Counted from the first letter of the stretch, positions 36,622 through 46,035 are shown. The stretch is 64,000 nucleotides of DNA from Trinickia dabaoshanensis (GCF_002879885.1 NZ_PNYA01000009.1:124001-188000); one strand, 5' to 3'. A program made the numbers and translations. The notes: generated by a model from the letters alone, not told the origin.

Positions 36622-37374
36622 ATGAACGATCGCGAAGTCGCCGACTACCTGCTCGCCAACCCGGAATTCTTCTCGCAACATGCGGAGCTGTTGGCCGCGA
36701 TCCGGCTCGCCAACCCGCACGGTAAAGCCGCCGTCTCGCTGCAAGAGCGCCAGATGGACATGCTGCGCGAGAAGAACAAGGTGCTCGAGCGGCGCCTGGC
36801 AGAACTGCTCCGCTATGGGCACGAGAACGACAGCATCGCCGCCAAGTTCAACCGCTGGACCGCGCGCGTCATCGCCGAGCGCGACGCCCACGCGTTGCCG
36901 CGCACGGTCGCGCAAGGGCTCATGGAGGTGTTCGACGTGCCGCAAGCGGCGCTGCGGCTGTGGGACGTTGCCGACACTTATCGCGACGCGGAATTCGCGC
37001 GCCAAGTGGGCGAGGAGGTCCGCTTGTTCGCCAATGGGCTCGACGCTCCTTACTGCGGCGCGAATTCGGGCTTCGAGGCGGCGCAATGGCTGGTCGCGGG
37101 CGAGAGTGCCGGTCAAACCGCCACGGGCGAGGCCGGCGCCGTGCAATCGGTCGTGCTGCTTGCGCTACGCGAAACGCGTGCGGTCGAAGCGGCCGCCGTG
37201 CAAGCGAGCACCGCCGACGGCGCCGAGCTCAGCGCGCCCGCGACACCCGCGTTCGGCTTGCTCGTCATGGGCTCGCCCGATCCGCGGCGCTTCCACGAGG
37301 GCATGGCAACCGATTTCCTGCTGCAGATCGGCACGCTCGCGAGCGCGGCGCTGAGCCGGCTGCTCGCCCGATAA
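36622..37374 (+). CDS. DUF484 family protein
   Basis: A 250-residue protein beginning MNDREVADYLLANPEFFSQH, with the central MLREKNKVLERRLAELLRYG coiled coil and a GAF-like C-terminal half (GLMEVFDVPQAALRLWDVAD, FGLLVMGSPDPRRFHEGMAT). DUF484 usually precedes xerC, as here, and its role is not established. The start at 36622 is chosen over TTG at 36598. Confidence 0.88.
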   Translation: MNDREVADYLLANPEFFSQHAELLAAIRLANPHGKAAVSLQERQMDMLREKNKVLERRLAELLRYGHENDSIAAKFNRWTARVIAERDAHALPRTVAQGLMEVFDVPQAALRLWDVADTYRDAEFARQVGEEVRLFANGLDAPYCGANSGFEAAQWLVAGESAGQTATGEAGAVQSVVLLALRETRAVEAAAVQASTADGAELSAPATPAFGLLVMGSPDPRRFHEGMATDFLLQIGTLASAALSRLLAR

Positions 37375-37401
37375 GCCGCATCGCTCGCGACGCGCCCGAC
37401 C

Positions 37402-38331
37402 GTGCCCTCAACCGATTCCGAACTGGTCGCACAGTATCTGGCCGACCTGGCGCATGCGCGCAGGCTATCGGAGCACACGCTGCGCAGTTATACGCACGAA
37501 CTCGAGACGCTCGTGCAATTGGCGAACGGTAGACCACTGGCCAGTTTGGCGGCGGTGGATATGCGGGGGGCCGTTGCCCGGGCGCATGCGGGAGGGCTGT
37601 CGGCGCGCTCGATCGCGCACCGCCTCTCGGCTTGGCGCGCGTTTTACCGCTGGCTCGGCGAGCGGATCGAAATCCCCGCGAATCCGGTCGCTGCCGTGCG
37701 GGCGCCGAAGCAACCCAAGCGGCTGCCCAAAGCGCTCTCCGTCGACGACGCCGCCGCGCTGATGGAAGCCGGTCCGAGCGAAAGCGCCGAAGGCCTGCGC
37801 GATCATGCGATCCTCGAGTTGTTTTACTCGTCCGGGTTACGGCTTTCGGAGCTCGTCGGGCTCGATGCCGTGTATGCCGAAGGCGACGGCTACCGCTCGG
37901 CGGGCTGGCTCGACATGGCGGCAGCAGAGGTAACGGTACTCGGCAAGGGCAAGCGCCAGCGCGCCGTGCCGGTCGGGCGCAAGGCACTCGAGGCGCTCAG
38001 TGCGTGGCTTGCGGTACGCGGCCAGTTCGTGAAAGCCGACCCGCATCCGCTGTTTCTCTCGGCGCGCGGCGCGCGTATGTCGCCGAACGTCGTGCGCGAG
38101 CGCGTCAAGCGCGCGGCGCTGCGAGCCGGCATTCCGGCCAATGTCCATCCGCACGTGTTGCGCCATTCGTTCGCGACGCACGTATTGCAGTCGAGCGGCG
38201 ATTTGCGCGCCGTGCAGGAGTTGCTCGGCCACGCCAGCGTCGCCGCGACGCAAATTTATACGTCGCTCGATTTCCAACACCTCGCGCGCATCTACGACAC
38301 CGCGCATCCGCGCGCGAAAAAGCGCGGCTAA
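37402..38331 (+). CDS. xerC: Tyrosine recombinase XerC
   Basis: A 309-residue site-specific recombinase with a GTG start. The N-terminal SAM-like domain is followed by the catalytic domain with Arg147 (FYSSGLRLSELVGLDAVYAE), Lys182 (LGKGKRQRAVPVGRK), His251 and Arg254 (NVHPHVLRHSFATH), His277 (QELLGHASVAATQIYT) and Tyr286. With XerD it resolves chromosome dimers at dif. Placed after DUF484 as in many proteobacteria. Confidence 0.95.
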   Translation: MPSTDSELVAQYLADLAHARRLSEHTLRSYTHELETLVQLANGRPLASLAAVDMRGAVARAHAGGLSARSIAHRLSAWRAFYRWLGERIEIPANPVAAVRAPKQPKRLPKALSVDDAAALMEAGPSESAEGLRDHAILELFYSSGLRLSELVGLDAVYAEGDGYRSAGWLDMAAAEVTVLGKGKRQRAVPVGRKALEALSAWLAVRGQFVKADPHPLFLSARGARMSPNVVRERVKRAALRAGIPANVHPHVLRHSFATHVLQSSGDLRAVQELLGHASVAATQIYTSLDFQHLARIYDTAHPRAKKRG

Positions 38332-38394
38332 CGCGCGAGCCCCGCGTGCGCTAGCTGCGCCGCCGAACTTTCGTTTTTTGCTGAACTCCCATCG

Positions 38395-39597
38395 ATGAAC
38401 ACCGTTACGCTCAAGCCCTCGAAGGAAAAATCGCTGTTACGCCGCCACCCGTGGGTCTATGCGAACGCGATCGAGCACGTCGAGGGCAAGCCCGCCTCCG
38501 GCGCCACTGTCCTCGTGCGCGCTCACGACGGCCGTTTCCTCGCAAGGGCGGCCTACAGCCCGCATTCCCAAATCCGCCTGCGTGTGTGGAGCTTCGACGA
38601 GACCGAACCGGTCGATCACGCGTTTTTCAAGCGGCGCGTGCAGCGCGCCTTCGCGCACCGGCAAGCGTTCGTACGCGACACGGGCGCCGTGCGGCTCATT
38701 TTCGGCGAAGCCGACGGCCTGCCGGGACTCGTGGTCGATTACTACACGGAAGACAGCGGCGCCGGCCGCGCCCAGCTAGTCTGCCAGTTCATGGCCGCGG
38801 GGGTGGAAGCGTGGAAGCAAGCGATCGTGGCGGCGCTCGTCGGCGCGACGGGTTGCCCGAACGTCTATGAACGCTCGGACGTCTCCATCCGCGAAAAGGA
38901 AGGGCTCGAGCAAACCACGGGCGTGCTGGCCGGCGACGCGCCGCCCGAAACGTTGATTACGCGCGAGAACGGCGTGCGCTATCACGTCGACGTTCGCACC
39001 GGGCACAAAACCGGCTTTTACGTGGACCAGCGCGATAACCGCGCCCTCGTCCAAACGTACGCAGCCGGGCGCGACGTGCTCAATTGCTTCTGCTACACGG
39101 GCGGCTTTTCGCTCGCGGCATTGGGCGGCGGCGCGGGGCGCGTCGTCTCGATCGATTCGTCGGGCGAAGCGCTCGCCCTTGCGCGTGCGAACGTCGAGGC
39201 CAACGGCTTCGACGCCGGGCGCGCCGAGTGGCTCGACGCCGACGCGTTCCGCACGCTGCGCCGCCTCGTGGACGAGGGCGACCGATTCGACCTCGTCGTG
39301 CTCGATCCGCCGAAGTTCGCGCCGGCGCGCGAGCACGTCGACCGGGCAGCGCGCGCCTACAAGGACATCAACCTGTCGGGTTTCAAGATGCTGCGCCCGG
39401 GCGGGCTGCTGTTCACCTACTCGTGCTCGGGCGCGATCGATGCGGAGTTGTTCCAGAAGATCGTCGCCGGCGCCGCGGCCGATGCGCGTGTGGACGCGCG
39501 GATACTCAAGCGCCTGGGCGCGGGCCTGGACCATCCGCTGCTGGCCGCCTTCCCCGAAGGCGAGTACTTGAAAGGACTACTGTTGCAAATCGTATGA
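38395..39597 (+). CDS. rlmI: Class I SAM-dependent 23S rRNA methyltransferase (RlmI-like)
   Basis: A 400-residue enzyme with an N-terminal PUA domain (MNTVTLKPSKEKSLLRRHPW VYANAI pattern), a middle RlmI-like linker, and a Rossmann methylase domain (VLNCFCYTGGFSLAALGGGA, LVVLDPPKFAPAREHVDRAA, then LLFTYSCSGAIDAELFQKIV). E. coli RlmI makes m5C1962. The SCSG motif includes the likely catalytic Cys. Starts 63 bases after xerC, so may share its transcript. Confidence 0.88.
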   Translation: MNTVTLKPSKEKSLLRRHPWVYANAIEHVEGKPASGATVLVRAHDGRFLARAAYSPHSQIRLRVWSFDETEPVDHAFFKRRVQRAFAHRQAFVRDTGAVRLIFGEADGLPGLVVDYYTEDSGAGRAQLVCQFMAAGVEAWKQAIVAALVGATGCPNVYERSDVSIREKEGLEQTTGVLAGDAPPETLITRENGVRYHVDVRTGHKTGFYVDQRDNRALVQTYAAGRDVLNCFCYTGGFSLAALGGGAGRVVSIDSSGEALALARANVEANGFDAGRAEWLDADAFRTLRRLVDEGDRFDLVVLDPPKFAPAREHVDRAARAYKDINLSGFKMLRPGGLLFTYSCSGAIDAELFQKIVAGAAADARVDARILKRLGAGLDHPLLAAFPEGEYLKGLLLQIV

Positions 39598-39740
39598 CCG
39601 CCCCCACTTAGGGCGCACGCTCGGCGGCAACGAGGTTCCACGGGGCCTCGGCGCAAATGCGCGCTCGCCGGTATGCTTCACTATTTTCGTGGCCGGCTCG
39701 CTTGAACCGTCCCTGATTTTCGACCCATAGGCGATTGAAC

Positions 39741-40823
39741 ATGATCCCCGTCACCATCTTGACCGGCTTCCTAGGCAGCGGCAAAACCACGCTGCTCAAG
39801 CGCATCCTCACCGAAAAGCACGGCATGAAGATCGCCGTGATCGAAAACGAGTTCGGCGAGGAGAACATCGACAACGAGATCCTCGTTCAGGAACAGGCCG
39901 AGCAGATCGTCCAGATGAGCAACGGCTGCATCTGCTGCACGATCCGCGGCGACTTGGCGCGCGCGCTCGGCGATCTGGCGGCCCGCAAGCGCGCCGGCGA
40001 GATCGCGTTCGATCGCGTCGTCATCGAAACGACGGGGCTCGCCAATCCCGGCCCGGTTGCGCAGACGTTTTTCATGGATAGCGAGATCGGCGATGCGTTC
40101 TTGCTCGACGCGATCATCACGCTCGTCGACGCCAAGCACGCCGACGCGCAACTCGACGAACACGAAGTCGTCCAGCGGCAAGTGGGCTTTGCCGATCGCC
40201 TGTTCATCACGAAGTCGGATCTCGTCGACGAAGCCACGCTGGCCGATCTGCGCCACCGCCTCGTCCACATGAATCCGAAGGCGGCGATCAAGGTGGTGAA
40301 CTTCGGCGACGCCGACATCAAGGAAATCTTCGATCTGCGCGGCTTCAACCTGAACGCAAAGCTCGAGATCGATCCGGACTTCCTCGCCGAAGACGATCAT
40401 GCCCACGCGCATCATCACGATCACGGCCATGACCACGCTCACGATCATGGTCACGAGCACTGCGATCACGACCACGGCCATTGCGAGCACGAAGGCCATG
40501 CGCACCATCACCACGCGCACCACGACGATCGGATCAAGTCGTTCGTCTATCGCAACGACCGCCCGTTCGATCCGAACAAGCTCGAGGATTTCCTCGGCGG
40601 CGTGCTGCAGATCTACGGCGAGCGGCTGCTGCGCTACAAGGGCGTTCTGTATATGAAGGGCGTCGACCGCAAGGTCGTGTTCCAGGGCGTGCACCAGATG
40701 ATGGGAAGCGATCTCGCGGCCAAATGGCTGCCGGTCGAAAAGAAGACGAACAAAATGGTGTTCATCGGCATCGACCTGCCGCAAGACCTCATCACAGACG
40801 GCCTGGACGCCTGCCTCGTATAA
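39741..40823 (+). CDS. CobW/COG0523 family GTPase with His-rich metal-binding loop
   Basis: A 360-residue G3E GTPase. Walker A GFLGSGKTT (residues 9-17), the CxCC metal motif GCICCTIRGDL, Walker B-like VVIETTGLANPGPV and the guanine motif ITKSDL. Between residues about 219 and 265 is a run extremely rich in His and Asp with occasional Cys (HAHAHHHDHGHDHAHDHGHE), then the CobW_C domain (IKSFVYRNDRPFDPNKLEDF). Members handle zinc or cobalt chaperoning; the His loop suggests zinc or nickel. ATG at 39741 is preferred over TTG at 39735. Confidence 0.9.
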   Translation: MIPVTILTGFLGSGKTTLLKRILTEKHGMKIAVIENEFGEENIDNEILVQEQAEQIVQMSNGCICCTIRGDLARALGDLAARKRAGEIAFDRVVIETTGLANPGPVAQTFFMDSEIGDAFLLDAIITLVDAKHADAQLDEHEVVQRQVGFADRLFITKSDLVDEATLADLRHRLVHMNPKAAIKVVNFGDADIKEIFDLRGFNLNAKLEIDPDFLAEDDHAHAHHHDHGHDHAHDHGHEHCDHDHGHCEHEGHAHHHHAHHDDRIKSFVYRNDRPFDPNKLEDFLGGVLQIYGERLLRYKGVLYMKGVDRKVVFQGVHQMMGSDLAAKWLPVEKKTNKMVFIGIDLPQDLITDGLDACLV

Positions 40824-41285
40824 ATCGTCCGACAGGTGGGGCGCCACACGCACCTCGCTAGCCGAACGTTCGCTTTTTGCACGGGCGCGCGCTATATTTT
40901 CAGGATATTGGAACGCGCCGCGACAGGGTTTTCTCTGTTGCAGCGCCGAAGTTCGATTCAGTTACAATACGCCCCGCCGCTTATCGGCGGGTTATGCGAC
41001 GGCACCGGGAAACCTTATCCGGACAAGGCCGAAACAAAAAATCGAGACACCGAAAGACGCCGCGCTCGAGGCTCGCGCATTGCGAGGTTCGTGCTGCGAC
41101 GCCGTATCGAAGGGTAGGAGCACCCGAGGATCGGTTTCCTTAAGGAGTTCGGCCCCGCATCGGCGCGACGGCGTCTTGACGGCCACTGGGCCGCGGGCGC
41201 CGGCGCTTGCCTAGCACCGCTTGCGGGCAATACGAAAGTGCGGGCAATATGTATGGGTTTTGCCTCACATTGAAGAAGCACGCAG
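40824..41285. other. Long dksA leader / intergenic region
   Basis: No gene seen in 462 bases. TTGCAG (40938-40943) and TACAAT (40963-40968) with a 19-base spacer are a candidate dksA promoter, giving a leader of about 310 bases. A 7-bp hairpin (CCCGCCG / CGGCGGG, 40973-40991) and an 11-base direct repeat (TGCGGGCAATA at 41222 and 41239) occur within it. Confidence 0.5.
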
Positions 41286-41705
41286 ATGACGACGAAACGA
41301 CTCTTGACCGAAGCCGAAATCCTGAAGATGAGCGACAAGGATTACATGAACGAGGATCAGCTCGCCTTCTTCAAGAACAGGCTCGAACAGCTTCAGGCGG
41401 AGATTCTCCGCAACGCCGGGCAGACGACCGAAAACCTGCGCGAAACGGTGATCGTGCCCGATCCGGCCGATCGCGCGACGATCGAGGAAGAGCATGCGCT
41501 CGAGCTGCGCACGCGCGATCGAGAACGCAAGCTGCTGAAGAAAGTGCAGCAGTCGCTTGCGCGCATCGAAGCGGGCGACTACGGCTGGTGCGAGGAAACG
41601 GGTGAGCCGATCGGCGTCCCCCGTCTGCTCGCGCGGCCCACGGCCACGCTCTCGCTCGAGGCGCAAGAGCGCCGCGAGTTGCGGCAAAAGCTGTTCGGCG
41701 ACTGA
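41286..41705 (+). CDS. dksA: RNA polymerase-binding transcription factor DksA, zinc-finger-degenerate
   Basis: A 139-residue DksA: coiled coil with PDPADRATIEEE (D59 and D62 match the tip aspartates of E. coli DksA) and a C-terminal region GWCEETGEPIGVPRLLARPT followed by ATLSLEAQERREL. Of the four zinc cysteines only Cys102 remains; the others are Thr105, Ser123 and Ala126. That is the pattern of zinc-independent DksA proteins (such as P. aeruginosa DksA2, which keeps two Cys). It lies next to a zinc-handling COG0523 GTPase. It works with ppGpp to tune rRNA and stress transcription. Confidence 0.92.
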   Translation: MTTKRLLTEAEILKMSDKDYMNEDQLAFFKNRLEQLQAEILRNAGQTTENLRETVIVPDPADRATIEEEHALELRTRDRERKLLKKVQQSLARIEAGDYGWCEETGEPIGVPRLLARPTATLSLEAQERRELRQKLFGD

Positions 41706-41715
41706 TGCACCGGCA

Positions 41716-41737
41716 GCGCGGCACGCACGTGCCGCGC
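41716..41737. other. Stem-loop after dksA
   Basis: GCGCGGCAC and GTGCCGCGC form a 9-bp perfect stem with loop GCAC, 11 bases past the dksA stop, followed 24 bases later by the main terminator. Confidence 0.5.
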
Positions 41738-41760
41738 GATTGCACGCTGCTTCCAACGAG

Positions 41761-41790
41761 GCGCGCGGTATCCCGCGCGCTTTTTTCTTT
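41761..41790 (+). terminator. Intrinsic terminator of dksA
   Basis: GCGCGCGG TATC CCGCGCGC followed by TTTTTTCTTT: an 8-bp GC stem with a strong T tract. Confidence 0.9.
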
Positions 41791-41908
41791 TGGGCATCGC
41801 ATCGGCGACGACCTGCGGCAAGCCGCTACGGCCCTCGACCCGGAAAAGCTTACCGATGCGTGGCGGGTGCGCCAGCCATCGGCCGCGGCACGCGTCGATC
41901 GACGCCCC

Positions 41909-41940
41909 TCCCCTTGATAAATCCGCGCACGCCCTAAAAT
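41909..41940 (+). promoter_or_regulatory. Sigma-32 (heat-shock) type promoter for hslVU
   Basis: CTTGAT at 41913-41918 preceded by CTCCC, then a 13-base spacer and CCCTAAAAT at 41932-41940. This matches the sigma-32 -35 (CTTGAA) well and the -10 (CCCCATNT) partly, at the right spacing, 113 bases before the HslV start. Expected from the heat-shock role of hslVU. Confidence 0.6.
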
Positions 41941-42052
41941 GGGCTGAATGCGCGCGCGGTATCGCTTTGGGTTGCTGTCCGCCGCCACCCGTTTTCAAGC
42001 TCGCGCGGCCGCGTGCCGCGCAAGCCCCTTCCGTATTCTCGAGGAACGCACC

Positions 42053-42589
42053 ATGGAGCAATTTCACGGCACGACGATCGTCTCCGTGCGCAACGGCGAC
42101 AAAGTTGCGCTCGGCGGCGACGGCCAAGTGACGCTCGGCAACATCGTCATGAAAGGCGGCGCAAAGAAAGTACGGCGCATCTACAACGGCAAGGTCCTCG
42201 TGGGTTTCGCGGGGGGCACCGCCGATGCGTTTTCGCTGCTCGATCGCTTCGAGGCGAAACTCGAAAAGCACCAAGGCAACTTGACGCGCGCGGCCGTAGA
42301 GCTCGCCAAGGATTGGCGCACCGATCGCATGCTGCGCCGGCTCGAGGCGATGCTGATCACGGCCGACGCCCAAACGACGCTCGTCATCACCGGTAACGGC
42401 GACGTGCTCGACCCCGAGGGCGGCATTTGCGCGATCGGCTCTGGCGGCGCTTATGCGCAGGCCGCGGCACGGGCATTGGCCGATAACACGGCGCTGTCGC
42501 CGCGCGAGATCGTCGAAAAGTCGCTCGAAATCGCGGGCGACATGTGCATCTACACGAACCATAACCGCGTCATCGAGACGATCGAATAA
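42053..42589 (+). CDS. hslV: ATP-dependent protease peptidase subunit HslV
   Basis: A 178-residue Ntn threonine protease. It has a six-residue propeptide (MEQFHG) before TTIVSVR, so the catalytic Thr7 must be exposed by processing rather than by simple Met removal as in E. coli. The [19 protein letters not shown] and [20 protein letters not shown] segments are conserved. It forms a dodecameric ring capped by HslU. The region upstream carries a heat-shock-type promoter. Confidence 0.96.
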   Translation: MEQFHGTTIVSVRNGDKVALGGDGQVTLGNIVMKGGAKKVRRIYNGKVLVGFAGGTADAFSLLDRFEAKLEKHQGNLTRAAVELAKDWRTDRMLRRLEAMLITADAQTTLVITGNGDVLDPEGGICAIGSGGAYAQAAARALADNTALSPREIVEKSLEIAGDMCIYTNHNRVIETIE

Positions 42590-42611
42590 GCGCCAAGCGA
42601 GTGAGGAAGCG

Positions 42612-43955
42612 ATGAGCACCATGACCCCCGCCGAGATCGTCTCGGAACTCGACAAACACATCATCGGCCAGAACAAGGCCAAGAAAGCCGTGGCCGTCGC
42701 GCTGCGCAACCGGTGGCGCCGGCAGCAAGTGGGCGAGCCGCTGCGTCAGGAAATCACGCCGAAAAACATTCTGATGATCGGACCGACGGGCGTCGGTAAG
42801 ACGGAGATCGCGCGGCGTCTGGCCAAGCTCGCCGATGCGCCGTTCATCAAGATCGAGGCGACGAAATTCACCGAAGTAGGCTACGTCGGCCGCGACGTCG
42901 ACAGCATCGTGCGCGACCTGATCGAGATCGCGCTCAAGCAAACGCGCGAAACGGAGATGCGCAAGGTCCGCACGAAAGCGCAGGACCAAGCCGAGGACCG
43001 CATCCTCGACATCTTGTTGCCGAGCGCTCGCCCCGTGGGCTTCGGCGCGCAAACGGCGAGCGACGACGGCGAGAGCGGCAACGCGACGCGCCAGACGTTC
43101 CGCAAGCGCCTGCGCGAGGGCCAACTCGACGATAAGGAGATCGAGCTCGACGTCGAAGTGCCGCAAGCGAGCATGGACATCATGGGCCCGCCCGGGATGG
43201 AGGACATGACCGAGCAGATCCGCTCGATGTTCGCGAATCTCGGCGGCGGCAAGAAGACGCGCCGCAAGGTGAAGGTCAAGGAAGCGCTGAAGCTTTTGAC
43301 CGACGAAGAAGCGTCGAAGATGCTCAACGACGAGGAAGTGAAGACGAAGGCCGTCCAAAACGTCGAGCAAAACGGCATCGTCTTTCTCGACGAAATCGAC
43401 AAGATCGCTTCGCGCAGCGAAGCGGGCGGCGCCGAAGTATCGCGCCAAGGCGTGCAGCGCGACTTGCTGCCGCTCGTCGAAGGCACGACGATCAACACGC
43501 GCTACGGGATGGTGAAGACCGATCACATTCTGTTCATCGCGAGCGGCGCATTTCATCTGTCCAAGCCGAGCGATCTGATCCCTGAGTTGCAAGGGCGCTT
43601 TCCGATCCGCGTCGAACTCGATTCGCTGTCGGTGGAGGATTTCGAATCGATCCTGATCGCCACCGACGCGAGCCTCGTCAAGCAATATCAAGCGCTGCTC
43701 GCGACGGAAGACGTCGAACTCGAATTCGAGCAAGACGGTATCAAGCGCATGGCCGAAATCGCCTTCTCGGTCAACGAGCGGACCGAAAACATCGGTGCCC
43801 GCCGGCTCTATACCGTGATCGAAAAGCTGCTCGAGGAAGTGTCGTTCTCGGCCGGCAATCACTCCGGCCAGAAGGTCAAGATCGATGCGGCCTACGTCGA
43901 TCGCGCACTCGGTGAGGTCGCGCAAAGCGAGGATCTCTCGCGCTACGTGCTGTAG
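42612..43955 (+). CDS. hslU: ATP-dependent protease ATPase subunit HslU
   Basis: A 447-residue AAA+ unfoldase. [20 protein letters not shown] at the start, Walker [21 protein letters not shown], Walker [21 protein letters not shown], a I-domain around residues 110-240 (rich in Glu and Lys), and the C-terminal SEDLSRYVL whose last residues dock into HslV. It begins 22 bases after hslV. Confidence 0.97.
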   Translation: MSTMTPAEIVSELDKHIIGQNKAKKAVAVALRNRWRRQQVGEPLRQEITPKNILMIGPTGVGKTEIARRLAKLADAPFIKIEATKFTEVGYVGRDVDSIVRDLIEIALKQTRETEMRKVRTKAQDQAEDRILDILLPSARPVGFGAQTASDDGESGNATRQTFRKRLREGQLDDKEIELDVEVPQASMDIMGPPGMEDMTEQIRSMFANLGGGKKTRRKVKVKEALKLLTDEEASKMLNDEEVKTKAVQNVEQNGIVFLDEIDKIASRSEAGGAEVSRQGVQRDLLPLVEGTTINTRYGMVKTDHILFIASGAFHLSKPSDLIPELQGRFPIRVELDSLSVEDFESILIATDASLVKQYQALLATEDVELEFEQDGIKRMAEIAFSVNERTENIGARRLYTVIEKLLEEVSFSAGNHSGQKVKIDAAYVDRALGEVAQSEDLSRYVL

Positions 43956-43976
43956 ATACGTGCTGTAGGCGTGAAA

Positions 43977-44021
43977 CCGGCGGGGATGGACGCATCGAAC
44001 GCGATGCGCCGTCACCGCCGG
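43977..44021. other. Nested hairpin downstream of hslU
   Basis: CCGGCGG / CCGCCGG (7 bp) encloses GCATCG / CGATGC (6 bp). It sits just past the hslU stop; no T run follows, so termination is uncertain. Confidence 0.35.
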
Positions 44022-44146
44022 AATCGTAATTCAGTCGGAAATAGCCCGGCGCGCGCCGCTCCGATTTGTACGACGCCGAAGATCGAGTCTCCCACCGCCA
44101 AGGCGGGCTTATTGGACAACCGTCCGATCTGAAAAGGAGGCAACTC

Positions 44147-45949
44147 GTGCAGACATCGTCGAATCACGCAGTAAAGCGCCATCTCGTAACAGCCATCGCC
44201 ACAGCGGCGGCGCTCTCGTGCGGCACCGCCGCATCCGCTACCCAGGCCACCCCCGCCACCCCGGGCGCGTCCACGCCCGCACGCGCACCGCTCGCGCCTC
44301 AGGTCAAGCTGGCCGACGGCATCGTCGAGGGCTTGCAGATGCGCGGCCCGCATAAGGACGTGCGCGTCTTTCGCGGCATCCCCTACGCCGCCGCGCCCAC
44401 CGGTGAATTCCGCTTTCGCGAACCGCAGCCGGTCGCCCGCTGGGCCGGCGTACGGCAAGCGCGGCAGTTCGGGCCGCGCTGCATGCAGCCTGTCCCCGCG
44501 AGCAAGAGCGACACGCGCGCGAAGGAAATGAGTGAGGACTGCCTATATTTGAACGTCTGGGCGCCCTCGCGCGCGGCTGACGCGAAGCTGCCCGTGCTCG
44601 TGTATTTCCACGGCGGCGGCTTTACGGCGGGGGACGCCTCGTCGCCGCGTTACGACGGGGCCAACCTCGCCTCGCGCGGCATCGTCATGGTGACGGTGAA
44701 TTACCGGCTCGGCGTGTTCGGTTTTCTCGCTCCGCCCGAAGCGGCCCAAGAATCATCGCATGGCACGGCCGGCAACTACGGGCTGCTCGATCAGGTTTCG
44801 GCGCTGCGCTGGGTGCGCGACAACATCGCGCAGTTCGGCGGCGATCCGTCGAACGTCACGATCGCCGGCGAGTCGGCGGGCTCGATTGCCGTGAGCACGC
44901 ATATGGCCTCGCCGCTTTCGCGCGGACTCTTTGCGCGCGCCATCGGCGAAAGCGGCGGCGCATTCGCACCCAACGAGGTTTGGAGACGCGACGAGGCGCA
45001 AGAAGCGGCGGCGAAATTCGCGACGCGCGTCGGCGCGAGCTCGTTGCAACAACTGCGCTCCCTGCCGGCGCAGGCGCTGCTCGCCGCGGCGACGCAACCG
45101 AATATCGCACCGGAGTCCATCGCGTTTTGGCCCAGCGTCGACGGCCACTTTCTGACCGAACTGCCGGAGCAGGTCTTCACGAACGGCGCACAAGCGCAGG
45201 TACCGCTGATGGTGGGCTCGAACTCGCAGGAGCGGCCTTACACGGCGCTGCTCGGAGAGACGGCGCCGACGCCGGAGAACTGGCGGGAAATCATCAAGGC
45301 GAAATTCCCGGCCCAGGCCGAAGAGGTGCTCGCGCATTATCCGGGCAACGATGAAAACGAAGTCAAACACGCCGCCACGGCGCTGGCGAGCGATATGTTC
45401 ATCGGCCACGGCACTTGGAGATGGATGGAGCGGCACCGTGAGACAGGTCGTTCGCCGGTGTTCTATTACCGCTATACGCAGCCGTTGCCGCCCGAGGTCG
45501 ACACTTCGTCCGCTTCCGCCAAAGCGCGAGCCGCGGAGCCGCGCCTGGGCGCGCGGCATAGCGCGCAAGTCGCTTATGCGCTCGGCAACCTGAACCAAGT
45601 TCGGCGCTACGCATGGACTGCCGCCGATTACGATGTATCGCGGATGTTCTCGAGTTACGTCGAACAATTCGTGAAGACGGGTGATCCGAGCGGGCAGGCA
45701 GCGGCCGGGCAAGGCGCCACGACGGAAAGCACGACGGCGCGCAGCGACGGCTGGCTACCGCGATGGCCGGCGGTCGTCGCCGAGAACCGCGGCATCCTCA
45801 TGCAAACGATCGGCGAGAAGACGAGTTCGGTGTGGGATCGCAGTGCGCCGCGGCATGGGCTGGTTCAGCGCCTCACGGCCGGCGGCCAACCGGTCGCGGC
45901 ACCGGAAGAAGTCGCGGTCGATACGCCGCAACCTCCGTCCGCTCGATAG
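44147..45949 (+). CDS. Secreted type-B carboxylesterase/lipase
   Basis: A 600-residue esterase with signal peptide (VTAIATAAALSCGTAASA). GTG at 44147 has AAGGAGG seven bases upstream, so it is chosen over a frame-open ATG at 44066. HGGGF oxyanion motif, nucleophile Ser in GESAGSIAVS, catalytic Glu in GSNSQERPYTALL and His in LGARHSAQVAYALG. Cysteines in GPRCMQ and SEDCLYLNVW form the conserved disulfide. A paralogue lies at 56062. Substrate unknown; type-B esterases cleave carboxyl esters. Confidence 0.92.
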   Translation: MQTSSNHAVKRHLVTAIATAAALSCGTAASATQATPATPGASTPARAPLAPQVKLADGIVEGLQMRGPHKDVRVFRGIPYAAAPTGEFRFREPQPVARWAGVRQARQFGPRCMQPVPASKSDTRAKEMSEDCLYLNVWAPSRAADAKLPVLVYFHGGGFTAGDASSPRYDGANLASRGIVMVTVNYRLGVFGFLAPPEAAQESSHGTAGNYGLLDQVSALRWVRDNIAQFGGDPSNVTIAGESAGSIAVSTHMASPLSRGLFARAIGESGGAFAPNEVWRRDEAQEAAAKFATRVGASSLQQLRSLPAQALLAAATQPNIAPESIAFWPSVDGHFLTELPEQVFTNGAQAQVPLMVGSNSQERPYTALLGETAPTPENWREIIKAKFPAQAEEVLAHYPGNDENEVKHAATALASDMFIGHGTWRWMERHRETGRSPVFYYRYTQPLPPEVDTSSASAKARAAEPRLGARHSAQVAYALGNLNQVRRYAWTAADYDVSRMFSSYVEQFVKTGDPSGQAAAGQGATTESTTARSDGWLPRWPAVVAENRGILMQTIGEKTSSVWDRSAPRHGLVQRLTAGGQPVAAPEEVAVDTPQPPSAR

Positions 45950-45966
45950 GCGAGCTTAGGCGATAG

Positions 45967-45995
45967 GCTTCCGGCCGCTCGGAGCGGCCGGAAGC
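45967..45995. terminator. Strong hairpin between convergent esterase and regA
   Basis: GCTTCCGGCCGC and GCGGCCGGAAGC pair over 12 bp around TCGGA, 17 bases past the esterase stop and 40 before the end of regA. No long T run, so it may be REP-like or a weak bidirectional terminator. Confidence 0.55.
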
Positions 45996-46035
45996 GAGCC
46001 CAGGCTTCGCCAGCAGACGTATGTCGTGAAACACC

